A stretch of 64,000 nt of DNA from Parus major (Eukaryota; Chordata; Aves; Passeriformes; Paridae): assembly GCF_001522545.3 (NCBI RefSeq), contig NC_031773.1:20759386-20823385 (forward strand), in the 5' to 3' direction. Below the pieces are notes generated by a model, which was given only the letters and a program-made list of their open reading frames with translations, had not been told where the DNA came from and did not search any database. Shown piece by piece: positions 37,695 through 50,771 of this stretch. Numbering within the stretch: the first letter of the stretch is position 1; each line of letters starts with the position of its first letter. The position numbers and the translations under genes are program-made.

Positions 37695-40600
37695 TCATGA
37701 TTGATTTTATATTTAGGATGGACTTATACCTTGACTGCAGACATTTGCTTTTTAAGCGTACATGTTCTCAGTGTGAAGGATAATTTATTTTCCTAATTTG
37801 ATTGTGTTCGTGGCTTTTTCCTATAATGGAAAAATAATTATTCTGACAGGAAAACAGTTATCTCTATTATGTGGTTTAAAGAAAACAATAAGAAAAAATT
37901 CTCCTCCTGCACTGCACAACTGTAGAAATAGTGCTTACCTTTTACTTGGTCTGACTTTAGTGAGGCTACAGAGCAGCCAACACAGCTGTCAAGTCACTTT
38001 TTGGGGAAAAAAAGAAGTTGGTCTGTTTTGTTTTTAGTAGTGATGTGGTTAGGGTGGAACAGCTGCTTCGTATGGTGGTCAGACTAACCCTTCCTCAGTC
38101 AGTGCTAATAAGATAGATGGGGTAATGCCTATTGACTCTAATAGCTGGAGTAATAGGACATCTCAGAGATTGAATGAAGAGGTGTGAGGAGCTGAAGCTC
38201 TGAGCAATACAGATGGTCAGTGATGCAAATCCATTTCAATCTATAGCGCTGGAGAGCCTGGAAAATGAACAGAATTGCATAACAACATCAGAATAAGATA
38301 GGTGCCTCTAACCTTCCTTTCTGAAAGGCTGAAGGATTCAGGGAGAAACTCAGTTATTTTGTCAGTGGAGTGAGCCCAGCCTTGGACAGGATGTGCATTT
38401 GTGTCTCTAAGGCAAGTGTCAGCTAGCATGTACTCACCACAGTCATTCATATGAATAAGTAAGAAAAAAATAGTACTTAAGGTACCAAAATTGAAAACTG
38501 TTTCAAAATACTTTTAAGTTGCTTGCTAATTTTGGGCCTAATAATTTTAAGCCAAAGAAAGCATTGAAATAATATGTTGGATTTTTTTTTCCTATTGCAA
38601 ATACATAAATTTGTGCAATCAATGCAGAAGAGTGAGAAAGATTAAGATGGACTAAACTAATCCTGTTTCCAGGAGAATTTGATAATCTGGGTTAGGGACA
38701 TAATTTCTGATACAGTAGCTTCTAAACAGCTTAATGTGTGTATTTGCAAATTATGTGTATTCAATTTAGGAAGCCAAAATAAGGGCTTTTTTGAAAGGTC
38801 GCACAAATAGGAGAGCTGTAGATTTTCTCTCAATATATTGTATGGAAACAGGTATTTTATCCCCTGCCAGTTCACAAGATTCTTTTTGAATCACCAGATA
38901 GTTACCAGGGGACACGTCTGCTGCCAAACAGCTCTGCTACTGTATTTGTGCCTTTGACAGAACGTGTAATATGCCAGGCTAACAAAGCTGCTGTGCCTCA
39001 GGTGCACCAAGTAAACATGCTGGCAAATATCATGGCTGAATGAAACTGTGCATTTTCTGTGGGATGGAAGGATTATATTGCAAAATTATTGCAAAGTTGA
39101 TGAATGCATTCAACACATGGACAAGTTACTGTGTATCATACTGGAACTGCAAATGGGAGGGGACTTCCTGGGTTGAGTCAGTCTCATGTCCAAAAGTAAG
39201 GCATCTTGTCTCTTTTATAAGCAGGTGAAATTTCACTTAGTAGGTATTGCTACTGGTTTTCTTTAATAGTTGTGAGGCTTTTGTTTCCCAGATGAATGCA
39301 TTTCCTGGTTTGGTTTATACACACTTCCTGTTCTGTCAGCTCTGCCCTTCAGCTGCAACAGCTTTTCCTTCCTGAAGGATTTAGCAGAGGATGGCATCTC
39401 ATTCTGCTATATGAAATCATCCAAGGCCTGAACCATCCCTCAGGGGATGACTATCCTAACTACCTTTATCCGTAGGTTTTGCAGCTGGAATTAATGCCCC
39501 TTGTTCTCATGTCACATTAGCATGGTACCTGCAGTGTGCTAAGGCAGTGCATCTGAGCCTTTAGCTCACAGCAGCCAAGAACAGAAATCTCACAGAAGTT
39601 GCGAGTCCTGGCCTGAAGTTTGGGATGCTGAATTTCACTGCATTTCAGCTCGTGTGGTTTCTGTCTTCCAGTACATCTTTTTATCCAACAAGTTATTTTT
39701 TAATCCACTCTGTGTGATTGTGCTCCCCAGCCCTGAATGCCAATATCAGTCTTCAGATTCAGAGTCTTTACAGTCATGTTCCTGTTCTCTCTGTCATAGC
39801 AACATGGAAACACTGTATTTATGGCCAATTTTCAGCTACCTTTCCTTCTATTTCTTCTTTAACAGTTACCCTTACATTTTTTTAGTCTTTTTCCCCTTTG
39901 TGGCAGTATCTCCGCTGTGTAACTCCTGTGTAGATTAGATCTACAGCATTCTTCTAGCCAGAAAGCAAGAATAAAAAGAAAACAGATTACTCAACTTTTA
40001 TCATCTTTTAAATAATTCTGGTAAATCAGTGACTTTTTAATCCTTCCTATTCTGTGTCAGAATATGGTTATTGTATTAATAAGGTTATTCCATTACCCTC
40101 ACCCTGATTCTAACCTTATTTTTATATCCTTGTCCTGAGGAGTCTATGCTCCTCTGCATATATAGACCTGCTGCCCTCTTTTGTCGGGGAGGGTACTTTG
40201 GTCGATGCTGGGCAATTTTCAGACTCTCCTAAAGTTTGCTCACTGCCTCATTCAGGTCTCTCAGCTCTTCAGATGACTGAATTGACGAGCTCCTCTTAAT
40301 TCCTTCACATAGAGAATAAATTACCGCTTCTCAGTTTCCAGGCTAAAGAGAACTTCCTGACAAAATGCAAACTGCTGAGACCAGATTTGTGTTCAATAAC
40401 CATTCCTATCAGCAAGCTCTCAAAATAATTAAGTGCTGTGGTGATAAAGAACAAAACGTGTTCAGTGGCACAATTTGTATGAATTCACTTGCAGTGTTGC
40501 TGCGTGTCTTCCTTCTAATTTGTTTTTAGCCAAACTTCCATCAAGTCTAGGGTTCCTGGTTGTCCATAAGCTTCTAAAAAGGCTTCTTCTGGCATTCTGC

Positions 40601-43600
40601 CCTGCCACATTTGGGCAGAGTTTACAAAACATCAGTTAGGTCAAGCGTTTTGTTGACCACAGGAGGTTAAATGGTTAGGATATACTGATTCCTCTATAGA
40701 ATGTGTCCAGACTTGTGAATTTTCACTACACTTTGCATATGAATTGAATGCTTGTAGCAATCATATATATATAACATGAATAAGATGTATAACAGCAGCA
40801 TTTGGGGTTAATCCTTCCCTCTAAAATACTGGGCCAGTTTTTTTGTTTTGAAACCTATTGACATGTATATGCATGAGTTTTCTGTGCAACAAAAAGCACA
40901 GACTAGTGCTTCCTTCCTAACTTTCCTTCCTTTGACACCACAACTTTGTGGTTGAATAGAGCACAAGGAGTTACTTATGGCCCTGTATCATCTTTTATTC
41001 TGCCTTAAGTGTGGTAATTCAGGCATCTCCCAGCATTGGAAAGTTGCAAGGAGCCTTGGTCTGTCTGCCTTACTCCTACTCAGCGCTTCTAAGTAATAAT
41101 TTTAGGAAAAGCTGTTCCAAATTATATACTGTGAATTTTTCTGAAGGTCAGTCATTTTTTCTGTGCTTCTTGAGAATGGCACTTGTGCTGGGAACCAAGT
41201 CACTTGAAAGGAATCACTTTGAAAGTGTGGTTCTTGTTCCTGTGAGGTTTAATTGCACAAAGTTAAGCAAACCTCATGACCACAACTGTTCCTCACACTC
41301 CTCAACTGTACTGGATTTTATGGAATGGCATATATGTCTTTTTGTTTGGGCTTGTGTCGTCTGGTCCTTTGCACCAAAACAAAGAAAAGCTTTAGAAAAG
41401 GGAAAGGAGGCATCTGTCAAGTTGTTAGTCTCGGTAGAAGAGTGGGGAACTGGGAGTTAGAGGAAGAAATAAGCTCTCTCTCTGGAAGCTCTGATTTTTG
41501 TGTGCTTCGATCATTCATCATTATGCCTTCTGTGCAGAACAGGAAAAATATCAGAGTATTGCTCCTCTACTGTAACTTTGAAAATAATAGAAATACTGAA
41601 AGTTGGGCTCTATCTGATGTTTGGAAAGGAAATTGCATCTGTGGAATATCAGACTACCCTAGCTGATGGTGCAGTAGGTATTTAGTAAGTGTCAGCTCAG
41701 TTCCACCGATATGTACCTAATCACCGTGCCATTTTTTTTTCTGTGACAGTGGGAGAGATGGCGATCAAGAATCCTGTTCTGCTGCCTTTTGGTTAGATAC
41801 ATAAAATACCAGTACAGTGTATACCAAAGTTTTCTTAGGCAACTTTTGCAGGATTAAAGATAAGAATTTACTCCTGACTTAAACTGGGAAAGCTGGGAGG
41901 CCTTCAGCCAACTTCCTTTCATTGTTTCCTTCAAGCATCTGATGTTATCTGGTCTGCCATCATGTTATTAAACATGTGTGCTGTCCTGGAGCCAGTTAAC
42001 CTTTTCCCCTTTGCCCGTGTGCTATGCCCTGCTCAGATCCTGGCCTTCAGGGGGCTTGAGCAGTGAAACTTCTGTGCTTCAGCAGGATTTTGCACAAGTA
42101 GATGCTCTGTGAATATATTGTGAAGTTGTAACTAAGCATTTATACAGAGTAATAGCTTTAAGACTGTATTATTCCTTTCTTGTTTTTTTTCTTTCTAAGA
42201 AGGGAACAAAAAAAAATGGTCACACCGCTAAGCTCTAATTAGAGTAGCTTTAGAGAGAGCTGCTTGATTTGCCTTTTGAGTTCTGTGCTCTGTCAGGTAG
42301 GTTTTGATCAAATGCTTTCCTGCCAGCATTTAGTTGTTAGCATTCAGTCTAAGTTAGTCACCAGTGAATTATGGTCTGTGATATGGTCCAGGTCCCATTG
42401 CTCCAGTTCTTTTCTCTTTATTGATTTCCATTCTCATTTTCATTATTGTCCTGGTCTCTCACTGCGTGCTTCCTAGTGCTTTTATTTTGTACGATGTCCA
42501 TGAGTCATGATTTGAAATAAAATGCTAATAATGACATTATGCAACACTTTGAAATAAACATTTCTGAGATTGTTCCTTTTAAGTGGTAGACTTTGAGAAA
42601 AATCATACCTCTCTGCAATGATAAGGCAGTAGGAATTAGAAAAAAAAAGAAATAAAGAATAGGCTGGTAAACTTCAACATTTTAATTTAAATACCTTATT
42701 CTTGAGTAGGTTTGCCAGCATAAGAAAGAGTGAGAAAATTTTCCTGGCCATTTCCTTTTAGCAAAAATCAAGAAATTAAATCATAATTGGTGCAGATATA
42801 AAAGTTTTTAATTACATGTGTTTTCCTAATCTACACAGATCTGAATAACGGCTAAATAGTGTTGTGTCCCCTTTTACTACGGGTTTCTGTCTTTAAGAGT
42901 GTGAAAATGTTAAATGCTCCACCAAGTTGTCCAGAGGGATGTAACACGGTATGGCCATGGAGCCAAACATTGTATTAAAATAGCTAAATTTCAGCATGGA
43001 CTACTATGGTAGGAAAACTTGTCAATTTTTGACTGTTTCTAGTCAGATGTTGGATCTATAGTTCTGGGATGTTTTTTAAACAAAGAGATTTCCTCTTTCC
43101 CCTTTTTTCAGTGGTTTCCTTCTCTCTGAAAGTAGTACTTTTTAAAGACCTACTCATGAATGTGGGAAACACTTCTGATAGAAGGTTGTGTCCCTTGTCT
43201 TTTCTTATCTTCAAAACTCTCTTTACAGTTCTCTTGAAAGTGAGACCATGGAATGCAGCTGCAACTGAAGAAGTTTCATGATAGGCTTTGCAGAAATACA
43301 ACTCGCAGCCTCACTGCTGTTTTTCAATTAAATACTTGAGATCAAGTAATCTGAATACTGTAATTTTTATAACTATTTTTCAGGAGTCTAAGTATTGGCA
43401 GAGAAGTCAATACATGGCATAAGGATAGGCAGATGAGATGGGAAATAATTTGTTCTAGGGGAGGCAGTCTGGATTTTCCCTTACTGATGGTGATGAACAT
43501 CCTTGCTTGAATGTTTTGACTTTGAAGGAAACTTTAGAAACATTAGCAAAGGAAAACTCTCATTTGGCAAAATTTTCCACAACTAAGCATACTTTTAGTT

Positions 43601-44230
43601 TGGGTAGTATAGTGTTTCATAGTAATTGGTATTTTTTCCAAAATTAATGTAAATGGTTTTACCTGTTTTGACAATGGTGCCTCTCAAGTTCAGGCATGAA
43701 TAAGAGGAACCCCTCAAACTGTTCACTCTTTTAGCTCTTCTGCTTTCAGGATACTAATTTAGTTAAATGAGTAGGAATTACAAAACTGTTGGTGGTTGGG
43801 ACCCTGCTGTTTATGACTGTAAAAATAAAATCCATTGTTAAAGAAGAGACAAGCATCTGAAAGACTTGGTTTATTTATAGAGTGGTATCAAACATTAGTT
43901 GTCTGAGACAAATCTGATGTTATTTGACTTGAAAATGCCTGTTGAGCTTACAAGCAGCTCAGCTTAGCAATTACTAATTGGTCTGTAATTTAGGAGCACC
44001 TGGAGGTAATGAAAGGGCTTTAATTTTTCACACCTTTGGGTGAGGTCAGACCAATATGAATGGGTACTAAGGCTCTGAAAATCAGGTGTGTGGCAATAGC
44101 GGCCCATTGCCAGATTGTAAAATATCTTCTTTTTTTTGATATCTCTTTCAGCCACCTGTTCAGAAAGGGATGTGTTTGTGAATCCACCTTAGAGGGAATT
44201 GTGGTTTTTTGCAAGGTGTGTTCATTTTGA

Positions 44231-44253
44231 AAGAACAGTAACGTACTGTTCTT
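44231..44253. repeat. 10-bp perfect inverted repeat, 3-nt loop
   Basis: AAGAACAGTA (44231-44240), ACG, then its exact reverse complement TACTGTTCTT (44244-44253). Confidence 0.95.
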
Positions 44254-45219
44254 ATGTTTATACAAGATTTCTGGGTGGAGGAGAAAAGTACTTGGCTTTA
44301 AACCAGATGGCTTATGGAGAATGTGAATTTATTCTTTAACATGTGACTCTGGGATTTCAATGTATATAAGCATATAGTCATCAGTCTTTTTTTAATTTAT
44401 TTTAGATTACTTTGTAGCAGCAGTAGGAGCAATATGATTTCAGTAAATATGCCTGAAAGTCCTTGTTGTTAGAAGTTAGGAATTTAGGCTGAATTTGCAT
44501 TACTTGCATAGCTCTAAAATTTAGCAGAAGTGGAGATCAAATCCTGGGGGAAAATTCCTTGTCAAAAGATGAGGTAGTGTTTACAAAAGGCTCACAGAAT
44601 ACTGATTTTTTTTCCTTATTTTTCTGTTGTTTGATACTGTTTATGATTAAATAATTCATTATCTATTATTATGAAAAAGGCTTTTTTTTTTTTGCTTACA
44701 CAAAATGTTATTATCTAAAGTAAGAGAAGCATTGTTCCTTAAGTGTTAGCCCCCCTTTAAGTGTGGATTTTTAACAAATTCTGGATTATTGTGGATGTTG
44801 AGAGTGTGCTGCTGTCTTCTCATGATTCCACAAACATCTGTTATTTTTGGGTAATAAAATATTCCACTTTCAGAGTATTTTAATAATTTATAATTAATTA
44901 ATAATTTAATAATTTTAACCTGTGATGCTTTATCTGGATGGAAACTGAGCGATGCGAAGTTTTGTGTCAATCCTTTTAGCAGTCATACAATTTTTGTGTC
45001 CTACATGCAATAAATTAATCTGTGGACTTACTGCAGCCACTCTTCATATATTTTACAAATAAAAGAATGGAAAATTTTCAGGGAATATAGTAATTATTGT
45101 AAATTTAAAAATCTTCCACATAATAGGATTATTTCCCTCACTTCATACACAGAAAAGGCTTTATTCACAAGTGCTGTAATGTCAAAGTGTCAGTATTGTC
45201 ATGGATGTGACATGACATG

Positions 45220-45242
45220 TTTCTGAGTCAGTGACTCAGAAA
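45220..45242. promoter_or_regulatory. Perfect palindrome with two AP-1 (TRE) motifs
   Basis: The arms TTTCTGAGTCA (45220-45230) and TGACTCAGAAA (45232-45242) are exact reverse complements around a single G. Each arm carries the consensus AP-1 heptamer TGAGTCA/TGACTCA. The sites lie about 20 kb into intron 1 of CADPS2, so an intronic activity-responsive element is possible. Motif presence is seen directly. Regulatory activity is inference. Confidence 0.55.
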
Positions 45243-46159
45243 TGTGTTAGCTAATTTTCAGTTTTGTATTTACTAAAGAGATGAGTTTGCACATGCAAGA
45301 AGACAAGTTTGGGAGGGCGACATGTTCATTTGGACACTCTTGTCTGGACTCCCATTTAGTTAGGGGTAATTTGGCCAGCACAGACATTTGTGCATCTGTT
45401 CATTCATTAGGTCATCCACTCATTTGGCATATTTTTAAGGTGTGTGCTTTAGAGTGACAAGCAACTTGCTCAACACTGACTGCATGGGTAAGATCTCCAC
45501 TGAGCACATGGGAGGAATTTGAACATCTTCAACAACCTTTGACATTTCTGAACATCTGTTCAGGGCTTTGACCAGTGTTACGAGGGTAAAAAAAATTCTG
45601 TAGTTCTAGAGAAGAATTTCTTATGAGTTGAGTTCTCCAGCAGTGTAGGCAGTATAGGTGGGACAAAGCTGCCTGGGTCTCTGCCTAGTGGGAAGTGCTG
45701 ACCTGGGGTGTACTCAAGTTGTGGTAAGGAATATCCATGGGACTCTCTTATAAGGAAACACATCGTGCATCCTGAAGCGTTGCCAAACTGTTTATAATAT
45801 AGACTCAATCTAGAGTTGAATGTGGGTGTAGCATTCATCTTTTTGGTGTGCTGCACTGTTACCACATCGTGTTTTCCATGGAGTTGCTTCCTTCAGACAA
45901 GAATTCATCACATCCAAAATGAGTAGGACCCACATAACAATATTTTGCTTGCACATAGAGGAGAAGGTGGGGAAGAGGCCCTAAGAAACCTCTGCTTTCT
46001 CTTACTAGAACAGCATCACTTTCTGAAATCCTCATATTCAGTGGAACAAATAACAGGAACAAGCTACCCAATTTAATTTTGACGAGACAATGAGATTAAG
46101 TTTCTGATCTAATGGGAGTTCAAGGACTTTTCTGAAAAGATGAATCTCTATCAATGTGT

Positions 46160-46388
46160 GAAGTAGATTGGGTATTAGGAAAAGGTTCTCCACCCAGAGG
46201 GTGTCTGGGCACTGGAATGGGCTTCCCAGGGAAGTGGTCACAGGACCAGCCTGATAGAGTTCAGGAAGCATTTGGATAATGCGGTCAGATACATGGGTGT
46301 GGGTGTCCTGTGCCAGGCCAGGAGTTGGACTTTGATGATATTTATTAGTCCCTTCCACCTCAGAATATTGTGTGATTCTGTGAATCTT
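46160..46388 (+). mobile_element. CR1 LINE 3' fragment
   Basis: ATTAGGAAAAGGTTCTCCAC, CCAGAGGGTGTCTGGGCACT, GGGCTTCCCAGGGAAGTGGT, GAGTTCAGGAAGCATTTGGA and CAGGCCAGGAGTTGGACTTT, then GTCCCTTCCACCTCAG and GTGTGATTCTGTG, follow the 3' end of an avian CR1 subfamily. The copy is in + orientation and truncated, and is closely related in type to the fragment at 17247. Confidence 0.9.
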
Positions 46389-49300
46389 TGTTTCTGTGCA
46401 CACTTCAGTGCAGCTGTAGTGCTGTAGACAAACACTTTTCACCTGTGGGCTGGGATGCTCCAGCATCCTGACGTACAGTTAGGCCTTAAAGTTGATTGTG
46501 TACTGTGCTATCAGAAGTTGACAATTTTATCCCAATACACTTGAATAATAAAGATGAATATTCCATCAATGGGACACATAAGATTTTCTATCATAGATGT
46601 AATAAAATTGTTAGAATTAACAAGTATATTTATTTAAGAAATATGATTATTTCATTTTGTATATTGCCTTGCTAATTATTTTTTTCTCTGTACCTCTTAT
46701 ATGCCTCTTGCAACTTGCTCTATCATATTTGAAGAAAAGAGCAGTTGTGTTCTTAATACAATATGAAATTTTACTGAACCTTATTTAGCAAAATAGCTTT
46801 ACATTTTTCTTCTGAACAACTGGATGAAAGTTATTTTTCCCTGAAGAGGGGTCTTATTTCATTTAAAGCAACTAGCTTATTGGCTTGGGGTTGTTTTTTG
46901 GTGTGTTGTCTTTTTGTTTGGTTGTTCAGTGTTGGTTGCCTGCCTGTTCATATTTTTAGGTTCATAAATGTTGCTTTGAAGGAAGAAGCAATCTCTCTTG
47001 ATGAATTTCCCTTCCTTTTCTTCCCCTCTGCTGGACTGGGAGGTCCTAGAAAAGATGTTTTCCCCTATAATGTTCTGACTGAAAAGAAGTGGCTACAGCA
47101 GCACTGCTGATTCAGCATTGGCATTAGGTATTGTTCTGTCTAGTTCTTAACTTTATGAAGTTGGATCTCAAGAGATCATAGCACTTGTTCTGCCCATGGT
47201 AATTTGAAAAATAGAATCTTATACAGCTTTATACAGTTTGTTTGCTTTCTCCCTTCTCAAGAGCATTAATCTTATTTTCAGTCTTTCTCTGGAAGGACCT
47301 TTCGAGGTAGCTTGCGGCCTCTGAAACCTTTCACAGTAACTTCATGCTTCACAACATGCTGTTATAGGTTTATATTTAAAAAAAGAACAGAAGTTCTACC
47401 TCCTTTTGCAGTTTTTAAAAGCAAACTTTCTTGGCATATGGGCTTTTAAAATTTAAACCTTCAAGTTTTTTCCAAGGAAAACTTAGTGCCTTTATGAGAC
47501 TGCTTTGCTTCCTTGCAAGCTCTGACTTCTTGTAGATCAGAGACAATGCCTTGGGGAATCAGTGTTCCATTCGAAGTGACAGAAATGCAGATTACAGTGA
47601 ATTCTAATATCAGGAAAGATCATGATATGGGATTTCTGTATGTTAGTGACATTCAAACAGAATTGTTGTTAAAGACTTATTCATTTTGGGTGGTTTTTGT
47701 TTCCTTTTATTATCAGCTGGCTAGCCTGTAAAACCAGATTGGATTACCAAGGAGTTTCAAATTGTTGAGAGTAGCACATCTGTAAATATGAATTATTTCA
47801 TGAATGTATCTTAAGGTACATAAGAAATACCTAAGCAACATGAAAATTGAAGTACAAAGTTAAGTAATATGCTGCCTTTAGAGATCAGAAGCTAAATCTG
47901 CAAGACCAAAAAAATAATGGAATATATGTTCAGTATTCTTCATGCTTCTGATAACTCCTTCAAAGGCCTGTTGTGGTCTGTCATCTTTGTGTTGCTGTTG
48001 AGTTCATAATCTGTCTTTTCCCTAGGAACTGTGCTCATTTGTATCACCCATGGGACACTAATAGCTATGAACCATTCTAGTGCTGAAATTTCTGGTCAGA
48101 AGGCTCTGCAACGTTTTAGTACTGAGCTCTTGATTACCTTCTTCCTGTGTTGATGGAAGACTCTTCCATTGTAGTGTCTAAGTGTACCTGAGATCATGGA
48201 GCTTTTGTCATTTATATTACACAGGTCTGTTTTTTGAGGTGGTTTTTTGTTGTTGTTTTGGGTTTTTTTAATCGCTGTGTGTTTCTTTCCCTACCACTGT
48301 TGTTACAAGTTGGCCAGCTTGACAAGCTTAATTTGGAGAGAAAGTGTAACAGGCTTTTCTTTAAAAAAACACAAAAGTCAGAACTTTAAGCCTATGTTTA
48401 TGTTGTCTTAAACCCTATTCATGGGTCATCATATGACCTTTTGTTTAAAAACCAAAACAAAACCCTGATATTATCCACAGATCTTTTTGGGCAAAAACTA
48501 GTTTTGTTTAGTTTTATTTTTATTTTTTTGTTTTGTTTTATCTTAAATTGTCTTGACTATGAGGAAAAGAAATTTCGGTTCTAGGTTTAAAAATTCTTCC
48601 TGATTGGTTTCTTTGGAGCCTTTTGTTGGTTTCTGTTTAGCTGGAATATGGACTTCAGCACAGAGATGCAGTTACTTAGAGAATATTCTTACAAAGTGTG
48701 AACAAGAATGCCGTGGGCATAATGTAGCATTTGTATTGATTTCTGGTTTTGTTTACTGCAAATCTGTGTTCAAGTCTAACATCCTTCTAAGACCTGGCAC
48801 TTGAGAATTCGTAAGAGCTCCTTCTCCCTTCCGTGTAGCTGCTTGTGTCTCAAGGGTAGAGACGCTTTCAATGAGCTGCCTAGTAGTCTGTTCTGCAAAC
48901 TCTTCTCTTTAAGAGTTCAATTTTGATGGGGGATGAAAAGAATTAACTGTTTCAGAGGAATAAACAAAGGTATTGTTGATATGTAATCTTTCAAATAATT
49001 ACTTCTTGTAATACAGTTGTCTAAAGCATTTCGATGGTGTACAAGGCTTGGTGGAGGAATAACTAAATATTTCTTGAAGTCCAGGCTTGCATCAGGCCTG
49101 AATGGCAGTGATAATGCAGAAGAGAAACTGTGGGAACTGACAGTGGTCAAATAAGAGATTTTTAGACTTCAGGTACTAGCTAGAGCCTGTGGGAAAGTCA
49201 CTCTGGCCTGGGAAATCATAAGGAAGAATTCAAACAGTCCTTAGAGAAGGAAAACAATCTTTGCAGGTGTTGTTTGTCTCCTTGTTGTTTACTTGCAAGA

Positions 49301-50188
49301 AATGGTGGAGGGGCGTTGTTCCTGTTTGTCCAGTGATGGTGATGTGTTGGTTTGATGACCAATGAAAGCTTTACCTTTTCGGACCTTCTCAGAACTGTCT
49401 GTAAAAGATCTGGAAAAATAAAACGTGCTCTCTTTTGCAAATAAAGCTAGAGAGTCTGTGTCATCATGTTTGCCGTTCCTAATACAGTGTGACAAGAAAC
49501 TTCAGGAAGGGTTGCAGCAAAGCCGTGGACATTGCTGGCAGATGTGGCTGGTGCTCCCATGCAGTGCCACGCAGGAGCACTGGGTGCCGTGTGCCACAGC
49601 CACGACGGGGGAAGCATCAGCCAGCCTGCTGTGCTCTGAGGCTGCTCTATCACCTGCTGGGCCCCTTTTTCTGCTCCCTGCCTGGTCACTCCCTGTCAGA
49701 GGGGATTCAACAGTCGTAAGAGCACTGTGCAAAACATCCTAATTCCCCATGTGCCTGGGACAGCGGAATGTGCTGCCAGTGAGAGCAGGCTGGGATTTGA
49801 CTGTGGTTTAGCCATGATGGACAGCCTTGCTGCTTCTCCTGGACATGCTGAAGGATATGCCATAGGGCAGGCATCACACAGACAGCAGCCCTACTTATTC
49901 CACCAAATTGACTTTTCAGGGCTTTTCCACCCAGTTCTCACTCATTTCCTAACTAATTTTTCTGCCAAAAATCATCCTGTAATGGCACTCTCCTGTCAGT
50001 CCTGTCTCCTTGCACTGGCCCTTTCTCATTTCCTGTGCTACCTCTAGGTCCTGTCCCAGCCTTGTGCAACCTGAGCCAGCTCTAGTGTCCTGGTTTTCCC
50101 AGATTTCATCTTCTAGCTGTTCACCACCCTCTCACTCTTTCTGCATTCATCAAATCACCTTCTATTGCACCATCTTTGCATGTCTAGT
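46389..50188. other. Intron 1, no gene recognised
   Basis: AT-rich, with T/G-rich low-complexity tracts at about 48225-48275 and 48508-48541. A GC-richer block at about 49500-49720 carries overlapping frames on both strands and no recognised domain. Confidence 0.6.
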
Positions 50189-50526
50189 GTCCAGTACCTA
50201 AAGGGTGCTTACAGAAAGGCTGGAGAGGGACTTTTTACAAAGGCATATAGTGATAGTACAAGGGGGAGTGACCTTAAGCTGAGGGAGGTTAGATTTGCAT
50301 TAGACATTAGGAAGAAATTCTTCAGTGTGAGGTTGATGAGGCACTTGAACATGTTTCCCAGAGAAATTTTGGACTTTCCATCCCTGGAGGTGTTCAAGGC
50401 CAGGTCAGCAGGGGCTTTGAGTAACTTTGGTTTAGTGGTAAGTTTGCTGCCCATGGCAGGGGGGATTGGAACTACATGATCTTCAAGGTCACTTCCAACC
50501 CAAATTATTCTATGGTTCTGTGATAG
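50189..50526 (+). mobile_element. CR1 LINE 3' fragment with in-frame C-terminal ORF2 remnant
   Basis: From about 50201 a frame reads YLKGAYRKAGEGLFTKAYSD, STRGSDLKL, LDIRKKFFSVRLMRHLN and FPSLEVFKARSAGALSN. This is the C-terminal end of CR1 ORF2, downstream of the reverse-transcriptase domain. The frame stays open until 50479. The 3' UTR follows, with GATCTTCAAGGTCACTTCCA, ACCCAAATTATTCTATGG and TTCTGTG. Only about 340 bp survive, in + orientation, so it is inactive. The open frame suggests a moderately young insertion. Confidence 0.92.
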
Positions 50527-50771
50527 CCTAAGCGGAGTAGGGTGGTCTCATTGATCTAGGGGCAAACACATGGTGTGACAACAGTGGCAAAGACAGCATG
50601 TCTGTTTGTAGTTTTCTTTTGTAACCTCTGTTTGCTTGTTAGCTGTGTCAGAGGGCAGGTCGGCACCTTGTGGTTTTGGCTGCAGAGGAGGTTTTAGCTT
50701 TTGGAGGTTTTTCAGGGTACACAGCTGCAGAAGACTTGATTGACTAGACAGAAATTAGAGTTTTATAGCTC

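Larger units (their letters stand above)
27646..46159. other. Intron 1, long stretch without gene or recognised transposon
   Basis: About 18.5 kb of AT-rich intron with no CR1 copy that I can recognise. It holds low-complexity tracts, several perfect inverted repeats (30559, 35583, 44231, 45220) and two small tandem repeats (36332, 37631), which are listed separately. Open frames up to 149 codons (41011-41460) show no recognisable domain. Confidence 0.6.

Noticed and set aside
41011..41460. 149-codon open frame in intron 1
   Set aside because: No recognised motif and no supporting context. Treated as chance.
42233..42244. 12-bp palindrome CTCTAATTAGAG
   Set aside because: A palindrome this short is expected several times in 64 kb of AT-rich DNA.
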